Source of the DNA: Gammaproteobacteria bacterium
GTDB lineage: Bacteria; Pseudomonadota; Gammaproteobacteria; Eutrophobiales; Eutrophobiaceae
Direction of reading: 5' to 3'
DNA length: 52,134 bases
Assembly (NCBI GenBank): GCA_028819495.1
Contig: JAPPLI010000176.1
Coordinates: 1-52,134 of the forward strand
In this document: positions 24,953 through 33,113 of the stretch, one piece after another
How the letters are laid out: each line of letters opens with the position of its first letter
Numbering within the stretch: the first letter of the stretch is position 1
The notes under the pieces: model-generated
What the model was told of the DNA's origin: nothing
Database searches by the model: none
The model's input: the letters and a program-made list of their open reading frames with translations, nothing else
Position numbers and translations under genes: made by a program

Positions 24953-26152
24953 ATGAATCAAATTACGAATATACCAACCCTGGGACGGATATCTTTTTAT
25001 ACCGGATTAGTTGTTGCATACATTACTGTTCTTCTGGCCTTTCTTTTTCTGGCCGACCTTACCCAGTTTATTTTACATGGGCCAAGGGAGGTGCATATCG
25101 GTATTTTCCAGATCCGAAAGGTGTTAATGGTAGTTGGCATTATCGCTTTCATCGTTGCTATGGCAGCTAACTACCGATACCGCATTGTAGGATGGAAGGG
25201 TGTAACAGCGCATAGCTTTGCTTTTGTCAGCTTATTCATCGGTGGTTTCCTGTTGGTGACCTACATAATGTTTAAACCTCAGCAAACAGACGCAGAATTT
25301 ATTTCTATCGATGAGGCCAACAAATACATCAAGTATGAAGATGAGGTAATGGTAGTTGACGTCAAGGGTGACGCCAGGGCGTACCCCCATTTGTGGATGC
25401 GCCAGCCGCATATCGTAGGCGAGACCATAGGTGGCGAAGAAGTGCTGATGACCTATTGTTCACTGAGTCATTCGGGCCTCGCTTACAGTCCCGTTCTCGA
25501 TGGTGAAAAACTTGAGTTGAAGGTTTTTACCCAGCTGCAGAACAATCTCATTATGTTCGATACGAAGACTGATGAGCCCATCCAGCAAATTACCGGAACG
25601 ACTGAGCATTCCGGTAAAAACCTGAAAGAATATCCTGTCCAGGTAATGACTTATGAAGCATTTCGCGATCTCTATCCGCAGGGCAAGGTCTTTTATAACC
25701 CCCCACGCGGGCTTCGTGACAATGTGACTCGCGGCATGTTGATGACGGTCATTAACTGGCAGCATGAAATGTTTGGTCCGGTATTCCCGACTATCGATGT
25801 AGAAGCACAGGGCATTAATCAACTTCATCCCAAAGAACAGGTATGGGGTGTGAAGCTGAATAATGAGAGTGTGGCTTATACCTACGATTATTTTAAGGCA
25901 AATGACTGGGTTATTCAGGACACATTGGGCGGTAAAGATATTGTTTTGATTTATTACCCCCAATACCGAACTGTTGCCGGTTTTGAGAGAGAGTTAAACG
26001 GTGATCTGATTTCTATCGACAGTGCAGATCAAATTGACGTTTATGGTAAGACGGAGTGGGGCGAATTGAGGCGGATTCCCGTTATCAGTGAAGTTTTCTG
26101 GATGATATGGCATACCTTTTATCCTGATACCAGTCTTAAGCATCATGCATGA
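24953..26152 (+). CDS. DUF3179 domain membrane protein (short form)
   Basis: 399 residues with three hydrophobic segments in the first 110 residues (one is TGLVVAYITVLLAFLFLADL). The DUF3179 domain follows, with VLMTYCSLSHSGLAYSP and LELKVFTQLQNNLIMFDTKTD (in pieces), the same blocks as in the divergent long form. ATG 24953, preceded by GAGAGCG, is preferred over a GTG at 24938. Function unknown. It heads the operon with UbiD, Rieske and the other enzymes, suggesting a membrane or periplasmic step, such as substrate entry or electron transfer, in the same pathway. Confidence 0.82.
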   Translation: MNQITNIPTLGRISFYTGLVVAYITVLLAFLFLADLTQFILHGPREVHIGIFQIRKVLMVVGIIAFIVAMAANYRYRIVGWKGVTAHSFAFVSLFIGGFLLVTYIMFKPQQTDAEFISIDEANKYIKYEDEVMVVDVKGDARAYPHLWMRQPHIVGETIGGEEVLMTYCSLSHSGLAYSPVLDGEKLELKVFTQLQNNLIMFDTKTDEPIQQITGTTEHSGKNLKEYPVQVMTYEAFRDLYPQGKVFYNPPRGLRDNVTRGMLMTVINWQHEMFGPVFPTIDVEAQGINQLHPKEQVWGVKLNNESVAYTYDYFKANDWVIQDTLGGKDIVLIYYPQYRTVAGFERELNGDLISIDSADQIDVYGKTEWGELRRIPVISEVFWMIWHTFYPDTSLKHHA

Positions 26153-26237
26153 GTTGATAGCGCAATCATGAATAAGAATGCGCGATCTCCAACTACTATA
26201 ACCTGTATTGTTTATACATAAAATTGAGTGGCTGATT

Positions 26238-27737
26238 ATGGGTAAAGATCTTCGCAGTTTTCTAGCCGATGCTGAAAAATCGGACAAATTATACCGTATT
26301 ACCAGGGAAGTGGATCCGACGGAACATATGGGGGTTTTAGCGGATGAGTCGGACCGGGCCTTATTGGTGGAAAATGTAACGGGCTTTGAAGGTTGGAAAA
26401 TTGCCGCCAACTTCAATCAAAACCGTGATATGGAAATGGTCGGTATGGGTGTTGATTCACGTGAAGACGTCATCAAAAAACTGGCTGCGTGTATCGATGA
26501 AGGACCTAAACCCCTGAAAATGGTTGATAAAGGTCCTTGCCAGGAAATCATATGGGAAGGTGAGGATGCGAACCTGAATAAATTACCGATTGCCGTTCAT
26601 TCTGAACTGGATGGTGGTAAATATATCGGTTCAGGCGTCGGCGTCGTGGTTGATCCGGAAACCGGCCATCACAATACGACATGGCCGCGTATCCAGGTAG
26701 GTGATGGAAAGACCTGCGGTTTTTTGATTTATTCCCGCCATGTAAGTGAGATATGCGCCAAATATCATAGCAAGGGCGCGGCAATGCCGATGTCAGTGTC
26801 GATAGGGCATCACCCTGCCATTGATATCACAGCTTCCTTGTCAATCCATCACCCGGACTGTGGTGAGTTGGCTTATGCCGGCAGTATTGCCGGTGAAGAC
26901 ATGGAATTTGTTATGTGTGCCAACGGAGTGCCTGCAACTGCGCATGCCGAGATCGTTATTGAAGGTGAGGTTCCAGCCGGTGTTCTGCAGGATGAAGGGC
27001 CCTTTGGCAATTACATGGGGACTTATGCTGCAGGTCCCATGGCCAGAGATGGCGTCCAGAAAGCGCTGGTCTTTAAAATCAATCGTATCACCATGCGCAA
27101 GAATCCCGTGTATCGCCATTTAAATTCTACCATCTGGACGGAGCATCAACGTTTATGCATGTTACCCATTGAAGCCAAATTATATACGGCGATTAAAGAA
27201 ATGGGTATGCATGTTCATGACATCTATATTCCAAGCTGGGGTGGTTGTGGTTTGACCATTATTCAAATGACCCCACGTGGTCCGGGCGAAGCTGAGCAGG
27301 CAATGCTTAAGGCGACCATGTGGGAAGACACGACCCTGGGATTTATGAGTCATACGGTTGTTGCCGTTAATCGTGATGTAAATATCTACGACGCGCGAGA
27401 TGTGATGTGGGCAATTTCAGTCCGTACTGACTGGGGTCAACCAGTTCAACAGATTTTTAATACCCCAGCCTCACCTTTAAGAGCTGGTGCTGCGCGTGTT
27501 AAAGGCTTGCCCTACCGTCTCAGTGGCAAAGCTATGATTAACGCGTCTGTTCTGCCTCCGCAGGATGATTTTGTCTGGTGGGATATAAATCGTGCCTGGC
27601 CGAAAGGCTATGGAAGCTTCAGTCTGGCAGATTTTGTTGATAATTATCATTCATCGGAGACCAGGAAAGTACGTAATGTGTCGCATGAAGAGATGGTCGC
27701 CATTAAACCGGGAAAGTACAAGCCGGAGGTCGAGTAG
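26238..27737 (+). CDS. UbiD family (prenylated-FMN) decarboxylase, apparently catalytic copy
   Basis: 499 residues from ATG 26238; an upstream start at 26208 is possible. The UbiD signatures are intact: NTTWPRIQVGDG carries the arginine equivalent to that of NxGIYRxQ in UbiD, and AEIVIEGEVPAG is followed by DEGPFGNYMGTY. The C-terminal block VVAVNRDVNIYDARDVMWAI is also typical. UbiD enzymes reversibly decarboxylate aromatic, heteroaromatic or unsaturated acids using prFMN made by UbiX, which is not in this window. It lies 85 bases after the DUF3179 gene and its stop overlaps the Rieske gene start by one base, so the ferredoxin is co-translated. Confidence 0.88.
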   Translation: MGKDLRSFLADAEKSDKLYRITREVDPTEHMGVLADESDRALLVENVTGFEGWKIAANFNQNRDMEMVGMGVDSREDVIKKLAACIDEGPKPLKMVDKGPCQEIIWEGEDANLNKLPIAVHSELDGGKYIGSGVGVVVDPETGHHNTTWPRIQVGDGKTCGFLIYSRHVSEICAKYHSKGAAMPMSVSIGHHPAIDITASLSIHHPDCGELAYAGSIAGEDMEFVMCANGVPATAHAEIVIEGEVPAGVLQDEGPFGNYMGTYAAGPMARDGVQKALVFKINRITMRKNPVYRHLNSTIWTEHQRLCMLPIEAKLYTAIKEMGMHVHDIYIPSWGGCGLTIIQMTPRGPGEAEQAMLKATMWEDTTLGFMSHTVVAVNRDVNIYDARDVMWAISVRTDWGQPVQQIFNTPASPLRAGAARVKGLPYRLSGKAMINASVLPPQDDFVWWDINRAWPKGYGSFSLADFVDNYHSSETRKVRNVSHEEMVAIKPGKYKPEVE

Positions 27738-28090
27738 TGAATGGGCAAGCTTCATCAGAAAAAAGCCGGCCTGCTCCGTACGGAAGGTATGTTGTCGTCG
27801 CTCAGTTGGAAGACCTGGAAGATGATCGAGGCTTGGTTGTTGAAGTAGAGAGTGTGGAGGTCGTGCTTTTTAAGACTGAAGATAATTGCGTCTACGCAAT
27901 TGGTAATGTTTGTCCTCACCAGGGCGCTCCTCTCGCTGAAGGTTGGTACGAGCAGGAGGATTGTGTTGTGACTTGCCCTCTGCACGCTTGGGATTTTGAT
28001 GTCCGTACGGGCCGTCATCTTAATGGGCCCGAATCAGTGCCCACATACGAAACGCGTGTTGTAGATGGTGCCGTTGAAGTAGCGCTGTAA
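27737..28090 (+). CDS. Rieske [2Fe-2S] ferredoxin
   Basis: 117 residues from GTG 27737, which overlaps the UbiD TAG stop by one base; there is no ATG in this frame near the start. The cluster ligands are in CPHQG (C-x-H) and CPLHAWDF (C-x2-H), 17 residues apart (about residues 63-88). The size fits NirD/ferredoxin-type electron carriers of Rieske oxygenases. No oxygenase alpha subunit is present in the window, so the partner may be another enzyme of the island or one encoded elsewhere. Confidence 0.9.
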   Translation: MNGQASSEKSRPAPYGRYVVVAQLEDLEDDRGLVVEVESVEVVLFKTEDNCVYAIGNVCPHQGAPLAEGWYEQEDCVVTCPLHAWDFDVRTGRHLNGPESVPTYETRVVDGAVEVAL

Positions 28091-28214
28091 GATTGTTCTC
28101 CGGCAAGTTGTTCGTCGTTCGTATTAATAATAATTTACGCCGGAAATCCGGAGTGCGAAAGTGCGCGGACTTCTGAGTGTAGAACACAGGTTGAATTAAC
28201 AAGAGGCAAGTTTA

Positions 28215-28610
28215 ATGATTGTAAATAAAGAGCATAAAGAATTTCATACTATCGATCTGGACGATGGCTTTGTTCAGGTTCCGGGCTATCCGGCAGGGAT
28301 GGACCATAAAATCCTTACTGGTATTTTTGATGAGGAAAACAAGACCGGAGCGCGCACACGCTTGTTGAAAATGGCGCCTGGTATCTTTACAACAAGTCCT
28401 TTCGTCCATGACTATTGGGAAGAGGTGTACCTTATCCAGGGCGATCTCTATGTAGGCAATGATGAAAATGGTGAGGGCGGTGAGCAGTTCCATCCCAATA
28501 CCTATGCCTGTCGTCCTCCCGGCGCCTTTCATGGTCCGTTCAAGACGGATGGTGGATGCATTCTGCTTGAAATTCATTACTACGATGGTGAAGAGCATGA
28601 AGAGACATGA
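28215..28610 (+). CDS. Cupin-domain protein
   Basis: 131 residues. A single cupin beta-barrel is indicated by TSPFVHDYWEEVYLIQGDLYVG (first motif, with H and E metal ligands) and FHPNTYACRPPGAFHGPF (second motif, with His), both in the expected order. It resembles ChrR-like/DUF4437 cupins, which can be mononuclear metal enzymes. It overlaps the next gene by an ATGA. In aromatic pathways cupins may act as ring-cleavage dioxygenases or isomerases; the substrate is not determinable. Confidence 0.82.
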   Translation: MIVNKEHKEFHTIDLDDGFVQVPGYPAGMDHKILTGIFDEENKTGARTRLLKMAPGIFTTSPFVHDYWEEVYLIQGDLYVGNDENGEGGEQFHPNTYACRPPGAFHGPFKTDGGCILLEIHYYDGEEHEET

Positions 28611-29293
28611 ACAAACTTAAATTCAATTTTTTGTCTGTAGATAACGAAATTGAAAAAGAAGTAGAAGTCTCAAAGGCAATTGTAGCCGGCTGGACGTCGT
28701 CTGATCGGGATGCAGTAGAAAAGCATATTCGTGAACTGGAGGAATTGGGCGTTAAGCGTCCGGAACGTACGCCATGCTATTACCCGGTGTCATCCTCGCG
28801 CCTGAGTACAGACACGTCAATTGAAGTCATTGGCAGTGATTCCAGCGGTGAGGTGGAGTTCATAATGTTGAGGCATGATGGCGAACTCTGGTTGGGCGCG
28901 GGTTCAGACCATACAGATAGAAAAGTGGAAGTCTATGATGTCATCGTTTCGAAGCAACTTTGCGATAAACCTGTCGCGCCTGCAATGTGGCGCTTTGCTG
29001 ATCTCGAGGCTCACTGGGACCGGCTGGTCATGAAGTCCTATATTATCAAGGGGGGTGATCGGACTTTGTACCAGGAAGGTCCGGTGACAGGGGTGCTTCA
29101 CCCGTATGAACTTATTGAACAGTACGAAGAGGTGGCGTCACGTTCGTTTTCGGATAACAGCCTTATGTATGGTGGAACCTTCCCGGCAATCGGCGGCATC
29201 CAGATGTCTCCCTGTTTTGAATATGAGATATCAGATCCTGTATTAGAGCGTAAAATTGGCCATAAATATGATATTGAAATTATCGATATTTAG
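28607..29293 (+). CDS. DUF2848 family protein
   Basis: 228 residues, cytosolic. It has the features of DUF2848: an N-terminal AIVAGWTSSDRDAVEKHIREL, a central GAGSDHTDRKVEVYDVIVSKQLC and a C-terminal FAIGG-like block (PAIGGIQMSPCFEYEI). The family resembles fumarylacetoacetase-like hydrolases in overall pattern and is found in catabolic operons, but its reaction is unknown. It is translationally coupled to the cupin gene through ATGA. A hydrolytic step after ring cleavage would fit. Confidence 0.78.
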   Translation: MNKLKFNFLSVDNEIEKEVEVSKAIVAGWTSSDRDAVEKHIRELEELGVKRPERTPCYYPVSSSRLSTDTSIEVIGSDSSGEVEFIMLRHDGELWLGAGSDHTDRKVEVYDVIVSKQLCDKPVAPAMWRFADLEAHWDRLVMKSYIIKGGDRTLYQEGPVTGVLHPYELIEQYEEVASRSFSDNSLMYGGTFPAIGGIQMSPCFEYEISDPVLERKIGHKYDIEIIDI

Positions 29294-29362
29294 TCTGTCA
29301 GTAACAATAGTTGACAAAAAATTGTCCGGCATGTTGGGAATACAGCGTGAAGGAGAGATTCA

Positions 29363-30781
29363 ATGAGCATTGAAGAGAAATTAGACGATACTGAAAAGGT
29401 AAGTAACAGCACTACACTCGATAAAGACCTGCGTGGTTACCTGGAGACGAATGCCGACCTGGTAACCCGGATTACCAAAGAGGTGAATCTCGACGATATC
29501 GGCGCCTTGACAGCGCAAAGCGAACAGCCAATTCTGTTTGAGAATATTAAAGGTTATCCCAATTTCAGACTCTGCGATATTCTTGTAAAACATCGTTATT
29601 TACACGGAAGGGTCCTGGGTGTATCACAGGAAGATTATTTGAAAACACTGGCTTACCGGTTGAGAAAACCACCGCGAGGATATGTGGAGGTAGCGACTGG
29701 GCCTGTCAAAGAAGTAATTTACCGGGGTGATGAAGTTGACTGGACTAAACTGCCGGCGCCGGTGCATTCAGAAGCTGAAACTGATGGTTATATTACGGCA
29801 ATGAATATGGTGAAGGATCCTGAAACCGGTTTCTATAATACCTCGCACGCCGGTACCAGCCCCCTGGCGCCACGTTCAGGGTTGATGAGTTTTGTTACAC
29901 CACATACACATATCGTTATTCGGAAATATAAAGCCATGGGCGCTACTGAAATGCCGATTGTTATTGCCTTTGGACTGCATCCCGCCTACGAAGTTATGGG
30001 TAATTTCTCCGGTTTGCATATGGACATGTGGGGAGAGTTGGAAATGATCGGCACCATCATGGATCAGGATATAGAAATGGTGAAAGCAGAAGCTATCGAC
30101 ATGCTGGTTCCCGCGCACGCTGAAATTGTCGTTGAAGGATTGCTGGATTTAACCCAACTGAACGAATATGGCTGTTCCGTCAGCCCCTCGGGTTACTACC
30201 TGCCGAAGAAACAAATGTTACCGGAAGTCCATATCCAGGCTATAACCATGCGTTCAGACAGGCCGATATATCGCAACCATCAGACCTGCCCATTTACAGA
30301 TCATCAAACCTTACCGCGTATGTGTCATGAGGCGATGATTTATAATCGAGTACAGGAAATGGGCATTAACGTTAAAGAAGTTCGCTTTCCCAATTGGGGA
30401 GGATGCTTTTCCTGTATTATTCAGGTCGAGGCGCCGCGAGAAGGTTTTATTAATGATGCATTAATGGCCTGTATGGGGGCGCCCTGGTTAAATACCAAGA
30501 TGGTGGTGGCAATCAGTCACGATGTCGATATCGAAAATGCTGAAGAAGTTTATCATTCTATCGCGACACGTTGTGATCCTTCCCGCGATATTGTCACGGT
30601 AGGTAATACTCGCGGCTCATTATTTGATCCGTCTGCAGCCCCTATACCTGGTGATGAACCCTGGCGGGTCGTTGGAAAAATTGGTATTGATGCGACCCTT
30701 AAGACCCGCTTTAACGCGGATGATTTTATTGTGAGCAGACCCAAAAATTGGGATAAGGTTAATCTTGCCGATTATCTTTGA
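29363..30781 (+). CDS. UbiD family protein, divergent and possibly non-catalytic paralogue
   Basis: 472 residues. The general UbiD frame is kept (VKDPETGFYNTS, AHAEIVVEGLL, MGINVKEVRFPNWGG, VVAISHDVDIENAEEVYHSI). The catalytic positions differ from the partner at 26238: the NxGIYRxQ arginine position reads NTSHAG, and the EGPFGxxxGxY block reads NEYGCSVSPSGYY, losing the E-G-P-F. A ribosome site GGAGAG precedes ATG 29363. A TTGACA box at about 29311 could be a secondary promoter. Two UbiD-like subunits in one operon recall phenylphosphate carboxylase, where unequal UbiD-like subunits work together. Loss of key residues suggests a structural or regulatory subunit, or altered chemistry. Confidence 0.82.
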   Translation: MSIEEKLDDTEKVSNSTTLDKDLRGYLETNADLVTRITKEVNLDDIGALTAQSEQPILFENIKGYPNFRLCDILVKHRYLHGRVLGVSQEDYLKTLAYRLRKPPRGYVEVATGPVKEVIYRGDEVDWTKLPAPVHSEAETDGYITAMNMVKDPETGFYNTSHAGTSPLAPRSGLMSFVTPHTHIVIRKYKAMGATEMPIVIAFGLHPAYEVMGNFSGLHMDMWGELEMIGTIMDQDIEMVKAEAIDMLVPAHAEIVVEGLLDLTQLNEYGCSVSPSGYYLPKKQMLPEVHIQAITMRSDRPIYRNHQTCPFTDHQTLPRMCHEAMIYNRVQEMGINVKEVRFPNWGGCFSCIIQVEAPREGFINDALMACMGAPWLNTKMVVAISHDVDIENAEEVYHSIATRCDPSRDIVTVGNTRGSLFDPSAAPIPGDEPWRVVGKIGIDATLKTRFNADDFIVSRPKNWDKVNLADYL

Positions 30782-30892
30782 TAACCCACACTCCTGGTGG
30801 CGTATCTAAAAGTAAAATGTAAACTTTTCAGGTTTGCCGGAGTTTATTGCTGCTTATAAAAGTGTCTATCCATAAAAGGGTTGGATATTGCA

Positions 30893-31237
30893 ATGAGTGT
30901 TAACTACCTGGTTTTTTATCGAGGGCGTGCAAATGACCAGCAATCCTTTATTGACCGCTATCGTGATATACATGTTCCAATATTGAAACGGTTTCCGGGT
31001 ATCCAGGATATCAGTCTATTGACACCAATGAGTTGGAAGGATAAACATCCTGTTAATCCCGGACAATTTACGCTGATTGTACAAATGAAATTCGCCTCTA
31101 TCGAAGCGCTGGAACTCGCGTTGCAATCACCGGAACGGGACGAAGCGAGAGAAGATTTTAAAAAGTTTTCTGTTTTTGGGGGAGAAATCTGGCATCAGGC
31201 CATGAAACTGGAAGAGCAGCTTGAAAAACCCGGATAA
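30893..31237 (+). CDS. EthD domain protein
   Basis: 114 residues from ATG 30893; a TTG start four codons earlier is the alternative. The dimeric alpha/beta-barrel EthD pattern is visible: VFYRGRANDQQSFIDRYRDIHVPI (in pieces), then FTLIVQMKFASIEALELALQSPE. EthD-like proteins accompany ether, quinone and aromatic degradation and can be small cofactor-free enzymes, such as lactone isomerases or monooxygenases. It overlaps the OYE gene by 17 bases. Confidence 0.82.
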   Translation: MSVNYLVFYRGRANDQQSFIDRYRDIHVPILKRFPGIQDISLLTPMSWKDKHPVNPGQFTLIVQMKFASIEALELALQSPERDEAREDFKKFSVFGGEIWHQAMKLEEQLEKPG

Positions 31238-32384
31238 TGAAGCACCTGGTACAGACTCTCGTTTAACGGGAGAAACAGAACGCCGCATACTCCGGCGTGA
31301 GCGTAACCCATACCTGTTCCGGCCGATCACCTTTCGCTCGGTGACAGCAAGAAACCGTATAACACTCTCGCCCATGTGCCAGTATTCGGCAGAAGACGGC
31401 CTGCCGAACGATTGGCATTTTGTACATTTGGGCGCAAGAGCCTGCGGCGGTGCGGGTATTGTTTTTACCGAGGCCGTGCATATTGAACCACGTGGTCGAA
31501 TTACCAGGTATTGTCTCGGATTATGGAATGATGAACAGCGCGATGCTTTCAAGCGGATCGCGGGCTTTGTTGAAGATCAAGGCGCCGTCCCGGCTATTCA
31601 ATTAGGACATGCAGGTCGTAAGGCATCCGTTGGCCGTCCCTGGGAAGGAACCAGGCCTGTACCTGTCAACGCAGGTGGCTGGAATGTAATCTCCTGTTCT
31701 GAACAGGCTTACGCAAAAGGCTGGCCGGCGCCGACGGCCATGACAAAAGACGATATCGCTCGCTCGATGGATGATTTGACGGCAGCAACTCAACGAGCTT
31801 GTGAGGCCGGTTTTAAAGTGCTGGAATTACATGCTGCCCATGGTTATTTAATCCATCAGTTTATGTCTCCGCTCAGCAATTCCAGAACTGATGAATATGG
31901 TGGCAGTTTTGAAAACCGTATCCGCTACTTACTTGAATCAGTTTCTGCTGTGCGGCGGGAATGGCCGGAACATTTGCCGCTGTTTTTGAGATTGTCAATC
32001 ACCGACTGGGTAGATGGTGGCTGGAGTATAGAGGACAGCCTTAAACTATGCCGGTTATTGAAAGAGACGGGTGAGCTTGATTTAATCGACTGTTCATCAG
32101 GCGGTAATGACCCTCGTCAAAACATTCCCATTCATCCAGGCTATCAGGTGCCATTCGCACATAGAATCAAGGAAGATACCGGCATGCCTACCGGTGCCAT
32201 CGGTTTGATTAACAGCCCTGATCTTGCCGAGTCAATTCTGGCCAATGGGCAGGCGGACCTGATTATCCTGGGTCGTACCTTACTGGCTGATCCTGTCTGG
32301 CCGTTAAGAGCAGCGCAGATACTCAAAGCATCGGATAAAGCTGACTGGCCGGTGCAATATGAGCGTTCCAATATTTTTGGTTAA
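31221..32384 (+). CDS. Old Yellow Enzyme family NADH:flavin oxidoreductase
   Basis: 387 residues. It is an FMN TIM barrel of the YqjM/2,4-dienoyl-CoA-reductase-like group: SPMCQYSAEDG with the Cys and Tyr of YqjM-type active sites (about 51-61), QLGHAGRKAS, ELHAAHGYLIHQFMSPLSN (in pieces) and the phosphate-binding end ADLIILGRTLLADP. It reduces activated C=C bonds (enones, dienes). No ATG exists before the barrel, so the start is the TTG at 31221 with GGAAGAG upstream, overlapping EthD by 17 bases. The N-terminus is charged (TERRILRRERN). It may reduce a ring-cleavage or dearomatised intermediate. Confidence 0.88.
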   Translation: MKNPDNEAPGTDSRLTGETERRILRRERNPYLFRPITFRSVTARNRITLSPMCQYSAEDGLPNDWHFVHLGARACGGAGIVFTEAVHIEPRGRITRYCLGLWNDEQRDAFKRIAGFVEDQGAVPAIQLGHAGRKASVGRPWEGTRPVPVNAGGWNVISCSEQAYAKGWPAPTAMTKDDIARSMDDLTAATQRACEAGFKVLELHAAHGYLIHQFMSPLSNSRTDEYGGSFENRIRYLLESVSAVRREWPEHLPLFLRLSITDWVDGGWSIEDSLKLCRLLKETGELDLIDCSSGGNDPRQNIPIHPGYQVPFAHRIKEDTGMPTGAIGLINSPDLAESILANGQADLIILGRTLLADPVWPLRAAQILKASDKADWPVQYERSNIFG

Positions 32385-32433
32385 AACTATTTATCCATAT
32401 TGATCAGCTTCTATCATTCATTGGAGGTTTCAG

Positions 32434-33060
32434 ATGACACAATTATCATGTGGTCAGGATGTTGTAGAAAATGAGCCGTTTATTCCCTACGCGGATCCGA
32501 ATAAATTACCAGTTGAATTAAAAGAAAAACTGGATGCCTACCACGGGCGTATGGGTTTTCTTCCGAATGCCTTGAAACTCTACATGCACAGACCTGAGAT
32601 AGCAGGAGTGTTATGGACGCTGAACGATACTATTATGCGTGACGCCAGCTCTGTGCTGGATCAACAGCTGAAGCGTAAGTTAGCGCTGGTATCAAGTAAA
32701 GTTAATGGCTGCCGGTATTGCACCACACATCATTGCACCATTGTTAAAAGGCCTACCGACAGATTGGACGAAGGCTGGGGACTGGAGCAGGAAGAAGTGG
32801 ACGCCTTACTGAATAACCAATACCAGGCCAGAGACGAAAAGGAATCAATATGTTTTGATTTTGTCGTCGCCGCTTCTATGGAACCGGATAATATCGAAGA
32901 TGCAATATACACACGCTTGAAGCAACATTTGACACCTGAAGAAATAGTTGAGCTGGCATCATTGGTTGGTTTTTGGAAAATGTATAACACCATTCATGAT
33001 TCCCTTCGTGTTCCAATTGAGATTGCTCTGTTAGAGGAAAGTCGGCATGTGGGCCTGTAA
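32434..33060 (+). CDS. AhpD/carboxymuconolactone-decarboxylase-like protein
   Basis: 208 residues, all-helical. The active centre CRYCTTHH (C-x2-C-x2-H, about 91-98) and the lead-in VSSKVNG are those of AhpD-like CMD proteins. A strong TGGAGG ribosome site precedes the start by about eight bases. It is the last gene of the sigma-54 operon and ends 54 bases from the convergent ppc. The redox-active cysteine pair speaks for an AhpD-like peroxidase or disulfide-reductase role rather than a true gamma-carboxymuconolactone decarboxylase. Confidence 0.87.
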   Translation: MTQLSCGQDVVENEPFIPYADPNKLPVELKEKLDAYHGRMGFLPNALKLYMHRPEIAGVLWTLNDTIMRDASSVLDQQLKRKLALVSSKVNGCRYCTTHHCTIVKRPTDRLDEGWGLEQEEVDALLNNQYQARDEKESICFDFVVAASMEPDNIEDAIYTRLKQHLTPEEIVELASLVGFWKMYNTIHDSLRVPIEIALLEESRHVGL

Positions 33061-33113
33061 TACGGCCAATTCTTTGCTCCGGCGCTTGCGGCTGAATCAG
33101 CTACCTGACATGT

